Source of the DNA: JACDAN01 sp035707105
GTDB taxonomy: Bacteria; Actinomycetota; Thermoleophilia; Gaiellales; Gaiellaceae
Assembly: GCA_035707105.1 (NCBI GenBank)
Contig: DASSUI010000032.1
Location: 25,999 to 89,998, forward strand
Direction of reading: 5' to 3'
Length of the DNA stretch: 64,000 nucleotides
Below the pieces are notes generated by a model, which made no database searches, was not told where the DNA came from, and worked only from the letters and a program-made list of their open reading frames with translations. The position numbers and the translations under genes are program-made. Positions 43,667-50,977 of the stretch are shown piece by piece; within the stretch, counting starts at the first letter, position 1, and the number at the start of each line of letters is the position of its first letter.

Positions 43667-43843
43667 ATGAGCAAACGAGCCGAGGCAAGCTGCGACGACT
43701 GCTACTTCCGAAAAGCGGGGCTTTGCGCCCTCCCCCTGGACTCCCCCTGTCCAACGTTCCGACCCGCAAAGCGCCGAACCCTGGAGCCGCCACAGCAGCC
43801 TCGGCTCGTGCCGCGTCCGGTGACCGTCGCCTCCGCCGCCTAG
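43667..43843 (+). CDS. Small four-cysteine protein (58 aa)
   Basis: Unassigned protein with a Cys-x2-Cys-x7-Cys-x7-Cys array (CDDCYFRKAGLC, then PCPTFRP) in the first half, likely a zinc or iron site, and a basic proline-rich tail. The ATG at 43667 is preceded by AGGAGG, 13 bases upstream, rather far. The 136 bases between the protease gene and this start show several small inverted repeats and no convincing promoter. The conserved CPTFRP wording looks like a small family rather than random coding. Function unknown. Confidence 0.6.
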   Translation: MSKRAEASCDDCYFRKAGLCALPLDSPCPTFRPAKRRTLEPPQQPRLVPRPVTVASAA

Positions 43844-43852
43844 ACTCGGCGC

Positions 43853-44137
43853 ATGCCGTTCGGCCGGCGCCCGGGGCAGAGCCTCGAGGAGTACCAACCG
43901 CGCTTGTGGCTGATCCTCGTCGGCCTGATCGCGATGTTCCTCTACCTGCTGGCGTTCATCTCGATGAACGACAAGCAGATCGAGATCGAGTTCGTCTTCT
44001 TCACGGCGACGGTGTCGCTGATCTGGGCGATGGTGCTGATGGTCCTGTTCGGTGTGCTAGGCGGCGTGCTGCTCTCGCAGCTCTACCGACGCCGCCGGGG
44101 CAAGCAGCCCGGCGAGCCTCCTGACCGCCTCGGCTAG
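43853..44137 (+). CDS. LapA-like (DUF1049-type) two-helix membrane protein
   Basis: Protein of 94 residues with two transmembrane helices (about 19-37 LWLILVGLIAMFLYLLAFI and 49-75) joined by a polar NDKQIEIEFVFFTA segment, and a basic Arg-rich end (SQLYRRRRGKQPG). This matches lipopolysaccharide-assembly-protein-A-like small proteins that are widespread in actinobacteria with unknown role. It starts ten bases after the four-cysteine gene. Its last 81 bases overlap the convergent aminotransferase gene. Confidence 0.7.
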   Translation: MPFGRRPGQSLEEYQPRLWLILVGLIAMFLYLLAFISMNDKQIEIEFVFFTATVSLIWAMVLMVLFGVLGGVLLSQLYRRRRGKQPGEPPDRLG

Positions 44138-45178
44138 CTGTGCCGGGGAGGCGTAGCTGTACGCCAGCCGCGCGGAGCTGCGGCCGCCCCCGGCCCAGGG
44201 ATAGAAGTCCGGCCCCGCGATGAACGAGACGCCGCGCTGCTCCGCGGAGTGGAGCAGCGCGCGCGCATTCCCGCCGTCCGGCAGGTCGAGCCACAGGAAG
44301 TAGCCGCCCTCCGGCCGGTTCCACCGTATGCCGCTCCCGGCGAGCTCCCGGTCAAGCGCGTCCACGAGCGCGTCGCGGCGGGCCTGGAGCAGCGAGCGGA
44401 CGAGCTCGAGGTTGCGCTCGAGCAGCCCGCGCCGGAGAAACGCGTGGACGGTCGCCTGGGACAGGAGCACCGGCGAGATGTACGTCGACGACGCTGCCAA
44501 CTCCACTGACCGGGCAAGGCGCTCGGGGAGGATCAGATAGCCGACGCGGAGACCCGGCGCGACGGTCTTCGAGAACGACGACGAATAGGCGACCCTGCCG
44601 CCTCCGTCGAGCTCGAACAGGCTCGGAACCGGCTCGCCCTCGAACCGGATCTCTCCGTAGGGGTCGTCCTCGAGGACGAGCAGGTCGTACTCAGCGGCGA
44701 GCTGGACGAGCCGCCGCCGGCGCACGAACGAGAGCGTCCTGCCGGTCGGGTTCTGGAAGGTCGGGATGACGTAGAGGAACGCCGGCCGACGGCCGCGCCG
44801 CAGCTCGAGCTCGAGCGCTTCGAGGTCGAGGCCGCCCTCGTCGCAGTGGACCGCGCAGACCTCGGCACCGAGCGACCCGAGGATCCTCAGCGGCCGGTCG
44901 TAGGTCGGCGCCTCGACGAGCACGCGCTCCCCTGCGGCGAGCACCTGGGCGACGAGCGCGAAGCCCTGCAGCGACCCGTTCGTGAGGACGACCCGCTTCT
45001 CGGCGACGCCGTGCTGCTTCGCCAAGTGCCGCCGTAACGGCGCATACCCGCCGGAGCCGCCGTACGAGAGGATTGCCGCGCCGTCGTCGCGCAGCGCCGA
45101 GCGAGCGCAGTCCGCGAGCTCCTCGGCGGGGACACACTCGGGCGAGGGAACGCCGCGGGCGAGCGAGATCGTCTCCAT
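44057..45178 (-). CDS. PLP-dependent aminotransferase, class I/II (LysN/MocR-domain-like)
   Basis: Fold type I aminotransferase of 373 residues without a GntR domain, close to 2-aminoadipate/aromatic aminotransferases and the MocR C-terminal domain. ILSYGGSGGYAPLRRHLA, VVLTNGSLQGFALV, YVIPTFQNPTGRTLS, LVLEDDPYGEIRF and the Schiff-base lysine in YSSSFSKTVAPGLRVGY are all present, with Arg in RLAYSYAS for the carboxylate. The ATG at 45178 starts METISLARGVPSPE. It may serve in lysine, leucine or aromatic amino acid turnover; the substrate is not resolvable. Its end overlaps the LapA-like gene on the other strand. Confidence 0.85.
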   Translation of the reverse strand: METISLARGVPSPECVPAEELADCARSALRDDGAAILSYGGSGGYAPLRRHLAKQHGVAEKRVVLTNGSLQGFALVAQVLAAGERVLVEAPTYDRPLRILGSLGAEVCAVHCDEGGLDLEALELELRRGRRPAFLYVIPTFQNPTGRTLSFVRRRRLVQLAAEYDLLVLEDDPYGEIRFEGEPVPSLFELDGGGRVAYSSSFSKTVAPGLRVGYLILPERLARSVELAASSTYISPVLLSQATVHAFLRRGLLERNLELVRSLLQARRDALVDALDRELAGSGIRWNRPEGGYFLWLDLPDGGNARALLHSAEQRGVSFIAGPDFYPWAGGGRSSARLAYSYASPAQLAEAVRRLAGLLAPAASVELREQHAA

Positions 45179-45210
45179 GGCGCGACTCTAGGACGGCGGT
45201 CGGATGACAC

Positions 45211-46020
45211 TCAGGCGCCGGCGAGGAGCCGCGCGCACTCGAGCATGTCGGCGTCCCCGTTCCAGGCGAGCGCGTGCGCGATCGCCCAGCCACGCGTCCG
45301 CTCCCGGTCGAGCGAGAGACGGTCGACGAGGTAGTCCAGCCGCCGCTCCATCGCCGCCTTCGTCGTCGGCCGGCGGTCCCGGATCAGCGAGGCGACGTCG
45401 AACTCGCGCTCGCCGACGAGCGGCTTTGCGTCGATGGCGAGCCACCCTCGCTCCGACGACAGGACGTTGCCGCCGTGCAGGTCTTGGTGCAAGAGCACCG
45501 ACTCCCGCTGCGACGGCCCCGCTTCGCGAAGGAAGGCGACCGTCGCTTCGACGAGACGGCGCTCCAACGGCCTGGCCGGCAGCTCCTCTGCCCACCGAGC
45601 TGCAGCGTCCTCGAGGCGGCGGAACGGCCCAGATGCGGGAACCCACAGCTGCTCGAGCACGCCCGCTCCGATCGCGGTCGCCTCGTCGTCCGAAAGCTCC
45701 CACAGCTGGCGGCCGGGCCGGAGTCGTTCCACCAGGTAGGCGCGTGCGTCGTCGTCCTTCGCGACCACCCGGACTGCCCCGACGCCGTTCCAGCGCTCGA
45801 ACGCATGCGCCTCGAACTCGCTCTCCTCGTCCGGGAAGTTGACCTTGAGGACGACGTCGCCGGCCATGACGACCAGGGAGTGGGCCGTGTCGACCGGCTC
45901 CGCGAGGTCGAGCCGCCACCGGTCGGCCAGCTCGTCGACGATCGTGGGGAGAGCGGCGAGCCACTCGGGCCCACCAGGCTCCTCGCGCCACCAGTCGAGC
46001 GCTGCCGGGAGCCGGATCAG
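45211..46020 (-). CDS. Aminoglycoside/hydroxyurea phosphotransferase-like kinase (probable CTG start)
   Basis: Small-molecule kinase of the APH(6)/streptomycin 6-kinase family, about 269 residues. The core has VVLKVNFPDEES (ATP Lys), LLHQDLHGGNVLSSE (catalytic loop HxDxxxxN) and LAIDAKPLVGEREFDVASL (metal Asp), all intact. The first ATG (45867) lies after the N-lobe begins. Upstream, the frame encodes clear family sequence (ALDWWREEP, then TIVDELADRWRLDLAEPVD) but no ATG, GTG or TTG. CTG at 46020 overlaps the sucD stop as CTGA. Resistance is possible, but many such genes in soil actinobacteria phosphorylate unknown metabolites. Confidence 0.8.
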   Translation of the reverse strand: MIRLPAALDWWREEPGGPEWLAALPTIVDELADRWRLDLAEPVDTAHSLVVMAGDVVLKVNFPDEESEFEAHAFERWNGVGAVRVVAKDDDARAYLVERLRPGRQLWELSDDEATAIGAGVLEQLWVPASGPFRRLEDAAARWAEELPARPLERRLVEATVAFLREAGPSQRESVLLHQDLHGGNVLSSERGWLAIDAKPLVGEREFDVASLIRDRRPTTKAAMERRLDYLVDRLSLDRERTRGWAIAHALAWNGDADMLECARLLAGA

Positions 46021-46895
46021 GCGCGCGCGGCGACCACGTCGGCCGCGAGCTGCGCGACCTCGGTCGGCGTCGTCCCCACCCGGACGCCGCAGGCCTCGAG
46101 CGCCTTCTTCTTCGCCTGCGCCGTGCCGGAGGTGCCGGAGATGATCGCGCCGGCGTGGCCCATCGTCTTGCCGGGCGGGGCGGTGAAGCCTGCGATGTAG
46201 GCGACGACCGGCTTCGACATCTCCGCCTGGATGTATGCGGCGGCCTTCTCCTCCTCGGCGCCGCCGATCTCGCCGACCATGACGACGATGTCGGTCTCGT
46301 CATCGTCCTCGAACTTCGCGAGCACGTCGATGAACGACGAGCCGACGACGGGGTCGCCGCCGATCCCGACAATGGTCGAGTTCCCGAGGCCGAGCTGCGT
46401 GATCTCGTGACCGATCTGGTATGTGAGCGTCCCGGAGCGGCTGACGAGCCCGATGCGCCCCTCGCGGAAGATCTCCGCCGGGATGATCCCGACGTTCGCC
46501 TTGCCCGGTGAGAGCGCGCCCGGGCAGTTCGGCCCGAGCATCGTGACCCCCTTCGGCCGGATGTAGTTGTAGACCCGAAGCATCTCGTGGGCCGGCAGCC
46601 CCTCGGCGATGCAGATCACGGTATGCACGCCGGCGTCGACGGCCTCGTAGACCGCGTCCGTGGCGAAGCGCGCGGGGACGAAGATCATGGCCGTGTTGGC
46701 CCCTGCCTCCTCGACGGCCTGCGCGACCGTGTCGAAGACGGGGATGTGCTCCACGTCCGCGCCGCCCTTTCCCGGTGTGACGCCGGCGACGACGCTCGTG
46801 CCGTAGTCACGGTTGCGCACGCCGTGGAACGAGCCCTCGCGGCCGGTCAGGCCCTGGACGACGAGTCGCGTGTCGTTGTCGACGATGATCGCCAC
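46017..46895 (-). CDS. sucD: Succinyl-CoA ligase alpha subunit
   Basis: Alpha subunit of succinyl-CoA synthetase, 292 residues. AIIVDNDTRLVVQGLTGREG opens the CoA-binding domain, PAHEMLRVYNYI follows, and GPNCPGALSPGKANVGI is the conserved loop. The phosphorylated His lies in KTMGHAGAIISGTSGTA. GTG at 46895 shares one base with the stop of the methyltransferase gene that separates it from sucC. The order sucC-methyltransferase-sucD on one strand is unusual, because the two subunit genes normally adjoin. Confidence 0.94.
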   Translation of the reverse strand: MAIIVDNDTRLVVQGLTGREGSFHGVRNRDYGTSVVAGVTPGKGGADVEHIPVFDTVAQAVEEAGANTAMIFVPARFATDAVYEAVDAGVHTVICIAEGLPAHEMLRVYNYIRPKGVTMLGPNCPGALSPGKANVGIIPAEIFREGRIGLVSRSGTLTYQIGHEITQLGLGNSTIVGIGGDPVVGSSFIDVLAKFEDDDETDIVVMVGEIGGAEEEKAAAYIQAEMSKPVVAYIAGFTAPPGKTMGHAGAIISGTSGTAQAKKKALEACGVRVGTTPTEVAQLAADVVAARA

Positions 46896-47542
46896 TACGC
46901 GGCCTTCCTTCCCCGCACGATGATCGCCTCGTGGCGAACGAGGCCGTCCTCGATCATGTCCGCGATCAGCTCCTTGACGCGCGCGGCGACCTCCGGTGTC
47001 GCCTCCGCCCGGTCGAGCCACGGGTCGACGGGCATTCGGCGGCTCATGATCTCGAGCCGGTCGACCTCGAGCCCGGCGCCCGCGAAGAACGCGCGCCATT
47101 CGTCCTCGTCGTAGCGGCGCACGTGCGTCGGGTCGCGAAGCTTCTCCGCCTCCTCCATCGCCTCGCCCTGGAAGAGATTGTCCTGGACGACCACCCGGTC
47201 CTTGCTGACGCGCGCCATCTCACGTACGGCGGCACCGACGTCCTCGAAGTGGTGGGCCGCGATGCGGCAGGCGACGACGTCGAAACTCCCGTCGGCGAAC
47301 GGGATCTCCTCCGCCCGAGAGATGACGTCGGGCTCCATCCCGGGTGCGGGATCGATCGTGACGACCCGGGCACCGGCCTCGCGGAGCCGCCGGGCGACGT
47401 GCTGGCCGCCGGTGGCGACGTCGAGCGCCTGGACGCCCTCGCCGGGCTCGCACCACTCGACCACGAGATCGAGGTCGGGGCCTTCGCGGTGCGTGGGACT
47501 CTCGCGCATCGCCTGCGCGCGCCCGGACCAGACGTCCGTCAC
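46895..47542 (-). CDS. SAM-dependent methyltransferase between sucC and sucD
   Basis: Class I methyltransferase of 215 residues, UbiE/COQ5-like. Motif I reads VQALDVATGGQHVARRL, the acidic position is in VVTIDPAPGM, IPFADGSFDVVACRIAAHHF gives motifs II/III, and VVVQDNLFQGEAMEEAEKLRD follows. It begins with GTG overlapping the sucC stop (GTGA) and ends one base into the sucD start, so it is translated in lockstep with both. That position hints at a function tied to succinyl-CoA ligase output, though a chance insertion into the operon is possible. The small-molecule substrate is unknown. Confidence 0.82.
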   Translation of the reverse strand: MTDVWSGRAQAMRESPTHREGPDLDLVVEWCEPGEGVQALDVATGGQHVARRLREAGARVVTIDPAPGMEPDVISRAEEIPFADGSFDVVACRIAAHHFEDVGAAVREMARVSKDRVVVQDNLFQGEAMEEAEKLRDPTHVRRYDEDEWRAFFAGAGLEVDRLEIMSRRMPVDPWLDRAEATPEVAARVKELIADMIEDGLVRHEAIIVRGRKAA

Positions 47543-48678
47543 GCGAGCTCCACGGCGCGCTTGGCGGCGTCGAGCATCGTCGGCTCGACGTGGAGGTTCT
47601 CCGGCGCGGCCCCGCGGAGGAGCTCTCTCCCCTCCTCCGCGTTCGTCCCGTCCAGCCGCACGACGATCGGCTCCTCGATCGTCAGCTGCTCGAGCGCCTG
47701 GAGGATCCCGCGCGCCACCTCGTCGCAGCGGGTGATCCCGCCGAAGATGTTGAAGAGGATCGACTCGACCTGCGGGTCGGCGCTGATGATCTCCAGCGCG
47801 TCGACGACGCCCTGGGCGTCGCCGCCCCCGCCGAGGTCGCAGAAGTTGGCGGGCCGGCCGCCCGCGAGCGCCACCACGTCGAGCGTCGACATGACGAGCC
47901 CGGCGCCGTTGCCGAGCACGCCGACCTCGCCGTCGAGCTTGACGTACGTGACGCCCTTCTCCCGCGCCTTCCGCTCCTCGGGCGGGTACGCCTCGAGGTC
48001 ACGCATCTCCGCGATGTGCGGGTGCTTGTAGAGCGCGTTGTCGTCGACCGTGAACTTGGAGTCGAGCGCCTTGACCTCGCCGCCGGGCGTGACGATCAGC
48101 GGATTGATCTCGCAAAGCATCGCGTCCGACCCGACGAACGCCGCGTACAGCCGTTCGGCGATCGCGGCGATCTGCTTCTGCTCGCTTGGGTCCTCGATCC
48201 CGGCGTCGTAGACCAGGCGGCGGGCCTGGTAGGGCTGGAAGCCCTCGAGCGGGTCGACGTGGAGCTTCGCGAGCGCCTCCGGGCGCTCTGCGGCGACCTC
48301 CTCGATGTCCACGCCGCCCTCCTTCGTGAACATGAACAGCGCCTTCTTCTCGCCCCGGTCGAAGGTGACCGAGAGGTAGTACTCGCGCTCGATGTCCGAG
48401 GCGGCCTCGATCCAGACCTTCTGCACCTCGTGGCCGCGGATGTCCATGCCGAGGATGTCGTGGGCGTGCCGCTCCGCCTCGTCCGGCCCGTCGGCGAGCT
48501 TGATTCCGCCCGCCTTGCCGCGCCCGCCGGTGAGGACTTGCGCCTTGACGACGACCTGCCCGCCGAGCTCGACTGCGGCGGAGCGCGCCTCTTGGGGCGT
48601 CGTCGCGAGCCGGCCCTCCGACACGGGGATGCCGAAGCGCCGGAAGAGCTCCTTGCCCTGGTACTCGTAGAGATCCAT
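47539..48678 (-). CDS. sucC: Succinyl-CoA ligase beta subunit
   Basis: Beta (ATP-grasp) subunit, 379 residues. MDLYEYQGKELFRRFGIPV is the classic start, VVKAQVLTGGRGKAGG holds the ATP-binding glycine loop, and AMLCEINPLIV and GNGAGLVMSTLD are conserved. The C-terminal CoA-ligase domain has LFNIFGGITRCDEVARG. The ATG at 48678 was chosen although the frame is open further; the upstream part is antisense to the acidic-protein and JmjC genes. First gene of the sucC-methyltransferase-sucD-kinase unit. The 119 bases upstream, shared with a divergent small gene, hold the promoters. Confidence 0.95.
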   Translation of the reverse strand: MDLYEYQGKELFRRFGIPVSEGRLATTPQEARSAAVELGGQVVVKAQVLTGGRGKAGGIKLADGPDEAERHAHDILGMDIRGHEVQKVWIEAASDIEREYYLSVTFDRGEKKALFMFTKEGGVDIEEVAAERPEALAKLHVDPLEGFQPYQARRLVYDAGIEDPSEQKQIAAIAERLYAAFVGSDAMLCEINPLIVTPGGEVKALDSKFTVDDNALYKHPHIAEMRDLEAYPPEERKAREKGVTYVKLDGEVGVLGNGAGLVMSTLDVVALAGGRPANFCDLGGGGDAQGVVDALEIISADPQVESILFNIFGGITRCDEVARGILQALEQLTIEEPIVVRLDGTNAEEGRELLRGAAPENLHVEPTMLDAAKRAVELA

Positions 48679-48797
48679 GACCGGGGCGCCGAGTCTATCC
48701 ATCGGTCGCCGCGCCCCCGGCGGTTCGTCCGGGCCGCGCGTATCCCGCCGCCCGCCTCTAGACTCGGGGCTCCAGCCGCCGACCTCGAGGAGGGACC

Positions 48798-48947
48798 ATG
48801 GACGAGACCAAGAGCCCGCTGACCGACGAGGAGATCCGCACGAACGTCGCGCAGGAGATCCGCAGCGAGACGGCCGACGCGGACATGGACGACGTCGACA
48901 GCGACACGGACGACACTGACAGCGACTCCGACGACACGGACGCCTAG
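48798..48947 (+). CDS. Small acidic Asp/Ser/Thr-repeat protein (49 aa)
   Basis: Very acidic 49-residue protein. A helical first half (LTDEEIRTNVAQEIRSE) is followed by a run of Asp with Ser/Thr (DSDTDDTDSDSDDTDA). A strong GAGGAGGG ribosome site sits just before the ATG, which supports real translation. The tail could bind calcium or mimic nucleic acid, but this is speculative. Its last 32 bases overlap the probable start of the JmjC-like gene in another frame. Confidence 0.6.
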   Translation: MDETKSPLTDEEIRTNVAQEIRSETADADMDDVDSDTDDTDSDSDDTDA

Positions 48948-50109
48948 CGCCACCGCACTCGCCCGCTGCGTCGAGCCGGTCGGCGAGGGCGAGTTCCTCG
49001 CCGAGTACTGGGAACGCAGGCCCCTCGTCGTCGAGCGAGACGAGCCGGGCCGCTACGACGACCTGCTGTCGGAGCAGGACGTCGAGCGACTCGTCACCTC
49101 GGGCGGCCTGCGCTTCCCCGGCTTCCGCCTCGTCAAGGCCGGCGAGCAGCCGGCGGTCCGCGACTACACCGTCGACATCCCGTGGCGCCCGACCGGCTTC
49201 AGCGGGAGCGCGGACGTCGAACGCGTGCTGGCCGAGTGGGAACGCGGCGCGAGCATCGTCCTCCAGGGCCTCCACCTGCACCGGCCCGAGCTGGGCGCGT
49301 TCTGCCGCTCGCTCGAGCGCACGCTCAACCACCCAGCGCAGGTGAACGCGTACTACACGCCCCGGGCCGCGCAGGGCCTCCCCGTCCACCACGACACGCA
49401 CGACGTCTTCGTCCTCCAGGTGGCCGGAGAGAAACGGTGGCTCGTCTACGACCCGGCCTTCGAGCTGCCGCTCAGGAACCAGAGATACTCGCCGGAGCTG
49501 GGCGGCCCGGGCGAGCCCGTCCACGACCTCGTCCTGCGGCCGGGCGACATGCTCTACCTCCCGCGCGGCTGGCTCCACGAGGCGCTGACCTCGGACTCGG
49601 ACTCGCTGCACCTGACCGTGGGCGTCAACGTCGTCACCTGGCTCGACGCCTTCAAGGCGGCGCTCGAGGAGTGCGGCGACGAGCTCGGCTTTCGCCGCTC
49701 GATCGACGCCGGAGACTCCCACGACCTGGTGGAGGTCCTTCGCAGGCGGCTGGAGCCGGACGCAGTGCGGCGGCGGGCGGCGGAGAAACTCGCGCGGACG
49801 CGCCGGCCGATTCGCGACGGTCAGCTCGCGCAGCTGCGGGCGGTGGGCTCGCTCGACGCCGAGACGGAGCTCGAGCGCCGCGGGACGGCGCTCGTCGAGA
49901 CCTCCGAACGAGACGGCTCGGTCGTCCTGATGTTCGACGGCAAGGAGCTCGCCCTTCCGGCCCGCATCCGCGACGAGGTTGTCTGGATGCTGGAGAGGGC
50001 GGGGCCGTTCACGCCGTCCGATTTCCCCGGCGGGCTCGACGACGAGAGCCGCCTCGTCCTCGTTCGCAGGCTCGTGCGCGAGGGCCTGCTCCGGATCACC
50101 TCCGCATAG
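48916..50109 (+). CDS. JmjC/cupin-4 domain oxygenase, RoxA-like (probable CTG start)
   Basis: Predicted 2-oxoglutarate/Fe(II) oxygenase of about 397 residues, similar to bacterial ribosomal protein hydroxylases. GEGEFLAEYWERRPLVVERD is the usual N-terminus, then the cupin core with the iron site VHHDTHDVFVLQ (H-x-D) and the distal His in SDSDSLHLTVGVN. LVLRPGDMLYLPRGWLHEA is typical. A C-terminal winged-helix part (DEVVWMLERAGPFTPSDFPGG) completes the fold. From the first GTG at 49225 the N-terminal 100 residues would be lost. No ATG, GTG or TTG lies further up in frame, and CTG at 48916 is the best start. It converges on the sucrase-like gene. Confidence 0.8.
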   Translation: MTATPTTRTPSATALARCVEPVGEGEFLAEYWERRPLVVERDEPGRYDDLLSEQDVERLVTSGGLRFPGFRLVKAGEQPAVRDYTVDIPWRPTGFSGSADVERVLAEWERGASIVLQGLHLHRPELGAFCRSLERTLNHPAQVNAYYTPRAAQGLPVHHDTHDVFVLQVAGEKRWLVYDPAFELPLRNQRYSPELGGPGEPVHDLVLRPGDMLYLPRGWLHEALTSDSDSLHLTVGVNVVTWLDAFKAALEECGDELGFRRSIDAGDSHDLVEVLRRRLEPDAVRRRAAEKLARTRRPIRDGQLAQLRAVGSLDAETELERRGTALVETSERDGSVVLMFDGKELALPARIRDEVVWMLERAGPFTPSDFPGGLDDESRLVLVRRLVREGLLRITSA

Positions 50110-50977
50110 CGACGTAGCGGCGCGGCCGGCGCGCGACGGCCGAGCCGCAGGTCAGGAGCGTGAGCTCGCCCCGCTCCTCGACCACGTCCACCTCCCGCGG
50201 GCCCACCCGCGTGTCGAACCGGACGGTCGAGCGGGTGTCCGTCTCGCGTGTCACCCCCTCGAGGGCCACGTCGAGCAGCCCCGTCAATCCCTCCTCCGCG
50301 CGGATCCGGCGCTCGGCCGCCTGGACGGCGAACGGCCAGCACGAGCGTCCGCGGTAGTGGTCGAGCGCCAGCTGCCCGGAGAAGTGGTGGTCGAGGACGT
50401 GCGCTACGTCGTCGCGATCCACGCGCCCGTAGTAGACGCCGTGCGGCAGGACGACGAGGTTGCCGGCGAACCGATCCCCGCCGACGTGGGTGCACTGCCA
50501 GGCCGACGCCGCGTCCAGCTGCTCGCTGACCCCCTCCCACAGCGGCCGGCCGTACCTGGCGCAGCAGCGGTCGTGCTTGCCGTGGGTGCAGACGAGGAAG
50601 AGGGGCCCGTCGACCGGCTCCGCGGCGTCGAAGGGATCGACACCCCGGAGGTCCTCGTGCTGCGGGATCTCGAGGCCGGCGAGGCGTTCGTCGCCTTGAC
50701 GGGAGTCCGCCACGTAGACCGCGAGACCCTCGTGGTGCCGCCGGTCGGGCCGGCGGATCAACAGCAGGCGCGTGCGCGGTCGGGCGGACACGAGCTCCCG
50801 GAGACGCCCCTTGACCTGGTCGGAGAGGCCGCTCCCCGCCAGGGCGTCGTGGCTCCAGAGCCCGCGGTACTCCACGAGGAGCCAGTGGTCGATCCGGCTC
50901 GCCGTCCCGCCCAGCGGCTCGTCGTTCTCGCGCGAGATCTCGGAGCAGAACGGCCGGCTCGACGGGCCGCTACTCAC
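50096..50977 (-). CDS. Sucrase/ferredoxin-like protein (thioredoxin-fold iron-sulfur protein)
   Basis: Member of the sucraseferredoxin-like family (PF06999 type), 293 residues, cytoplasmic. The two signature segments are present: FLVCTHGKHDRCCARYGRP and CTHVGGDRFAGNLVVLPHG, giving the four cysteines of a [2Fe-2S]-type site in a thioredoxin fold. An early PFCSEISRENDEPLGGTAS motif is also characteristic. Despite the name, sucrase activity is not expected; the physiological role is unknown. It follows the biotin carboxylase gene with an eight-base overlap and ends 14 bases into the convergent JmjC gene. Confidence 0.85.
   Translation of the reverse strand: MSSGPSSRPFCSEISRENDEPLGGTASRIDHWLLVEYRGLWSHDALAGSGLSDQVKGRLRELVSARPRTRLLLIRRPDRRHHEGLAVYVADSRQGDERLAGLEIPQHEDLRGVDPFDAAEPVDGPLFLVCTHGKHDRCCARYGRPLWEGVSEQLDAASAWQCTHVGGDRFAGNLVVLPHGVYYGRVDRDDVAHVLDHHFSGQLALDHYRGRSCWPFAVQAAERRIRAEEGLTGLLDVALEGVTRETDTRSTVRFDTRVGPREVDVVEERGELTLLTCGSAVARRPRRYVAMRR

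Noticed and set aside
47539..49722. A 727-codon minus-strand frame containing sucC
   Set aside because: The part before 48678 is antisense to the acidic-protein and JmjC genes and lacks any domain; sucC begins at MDLYEYQGKELF.
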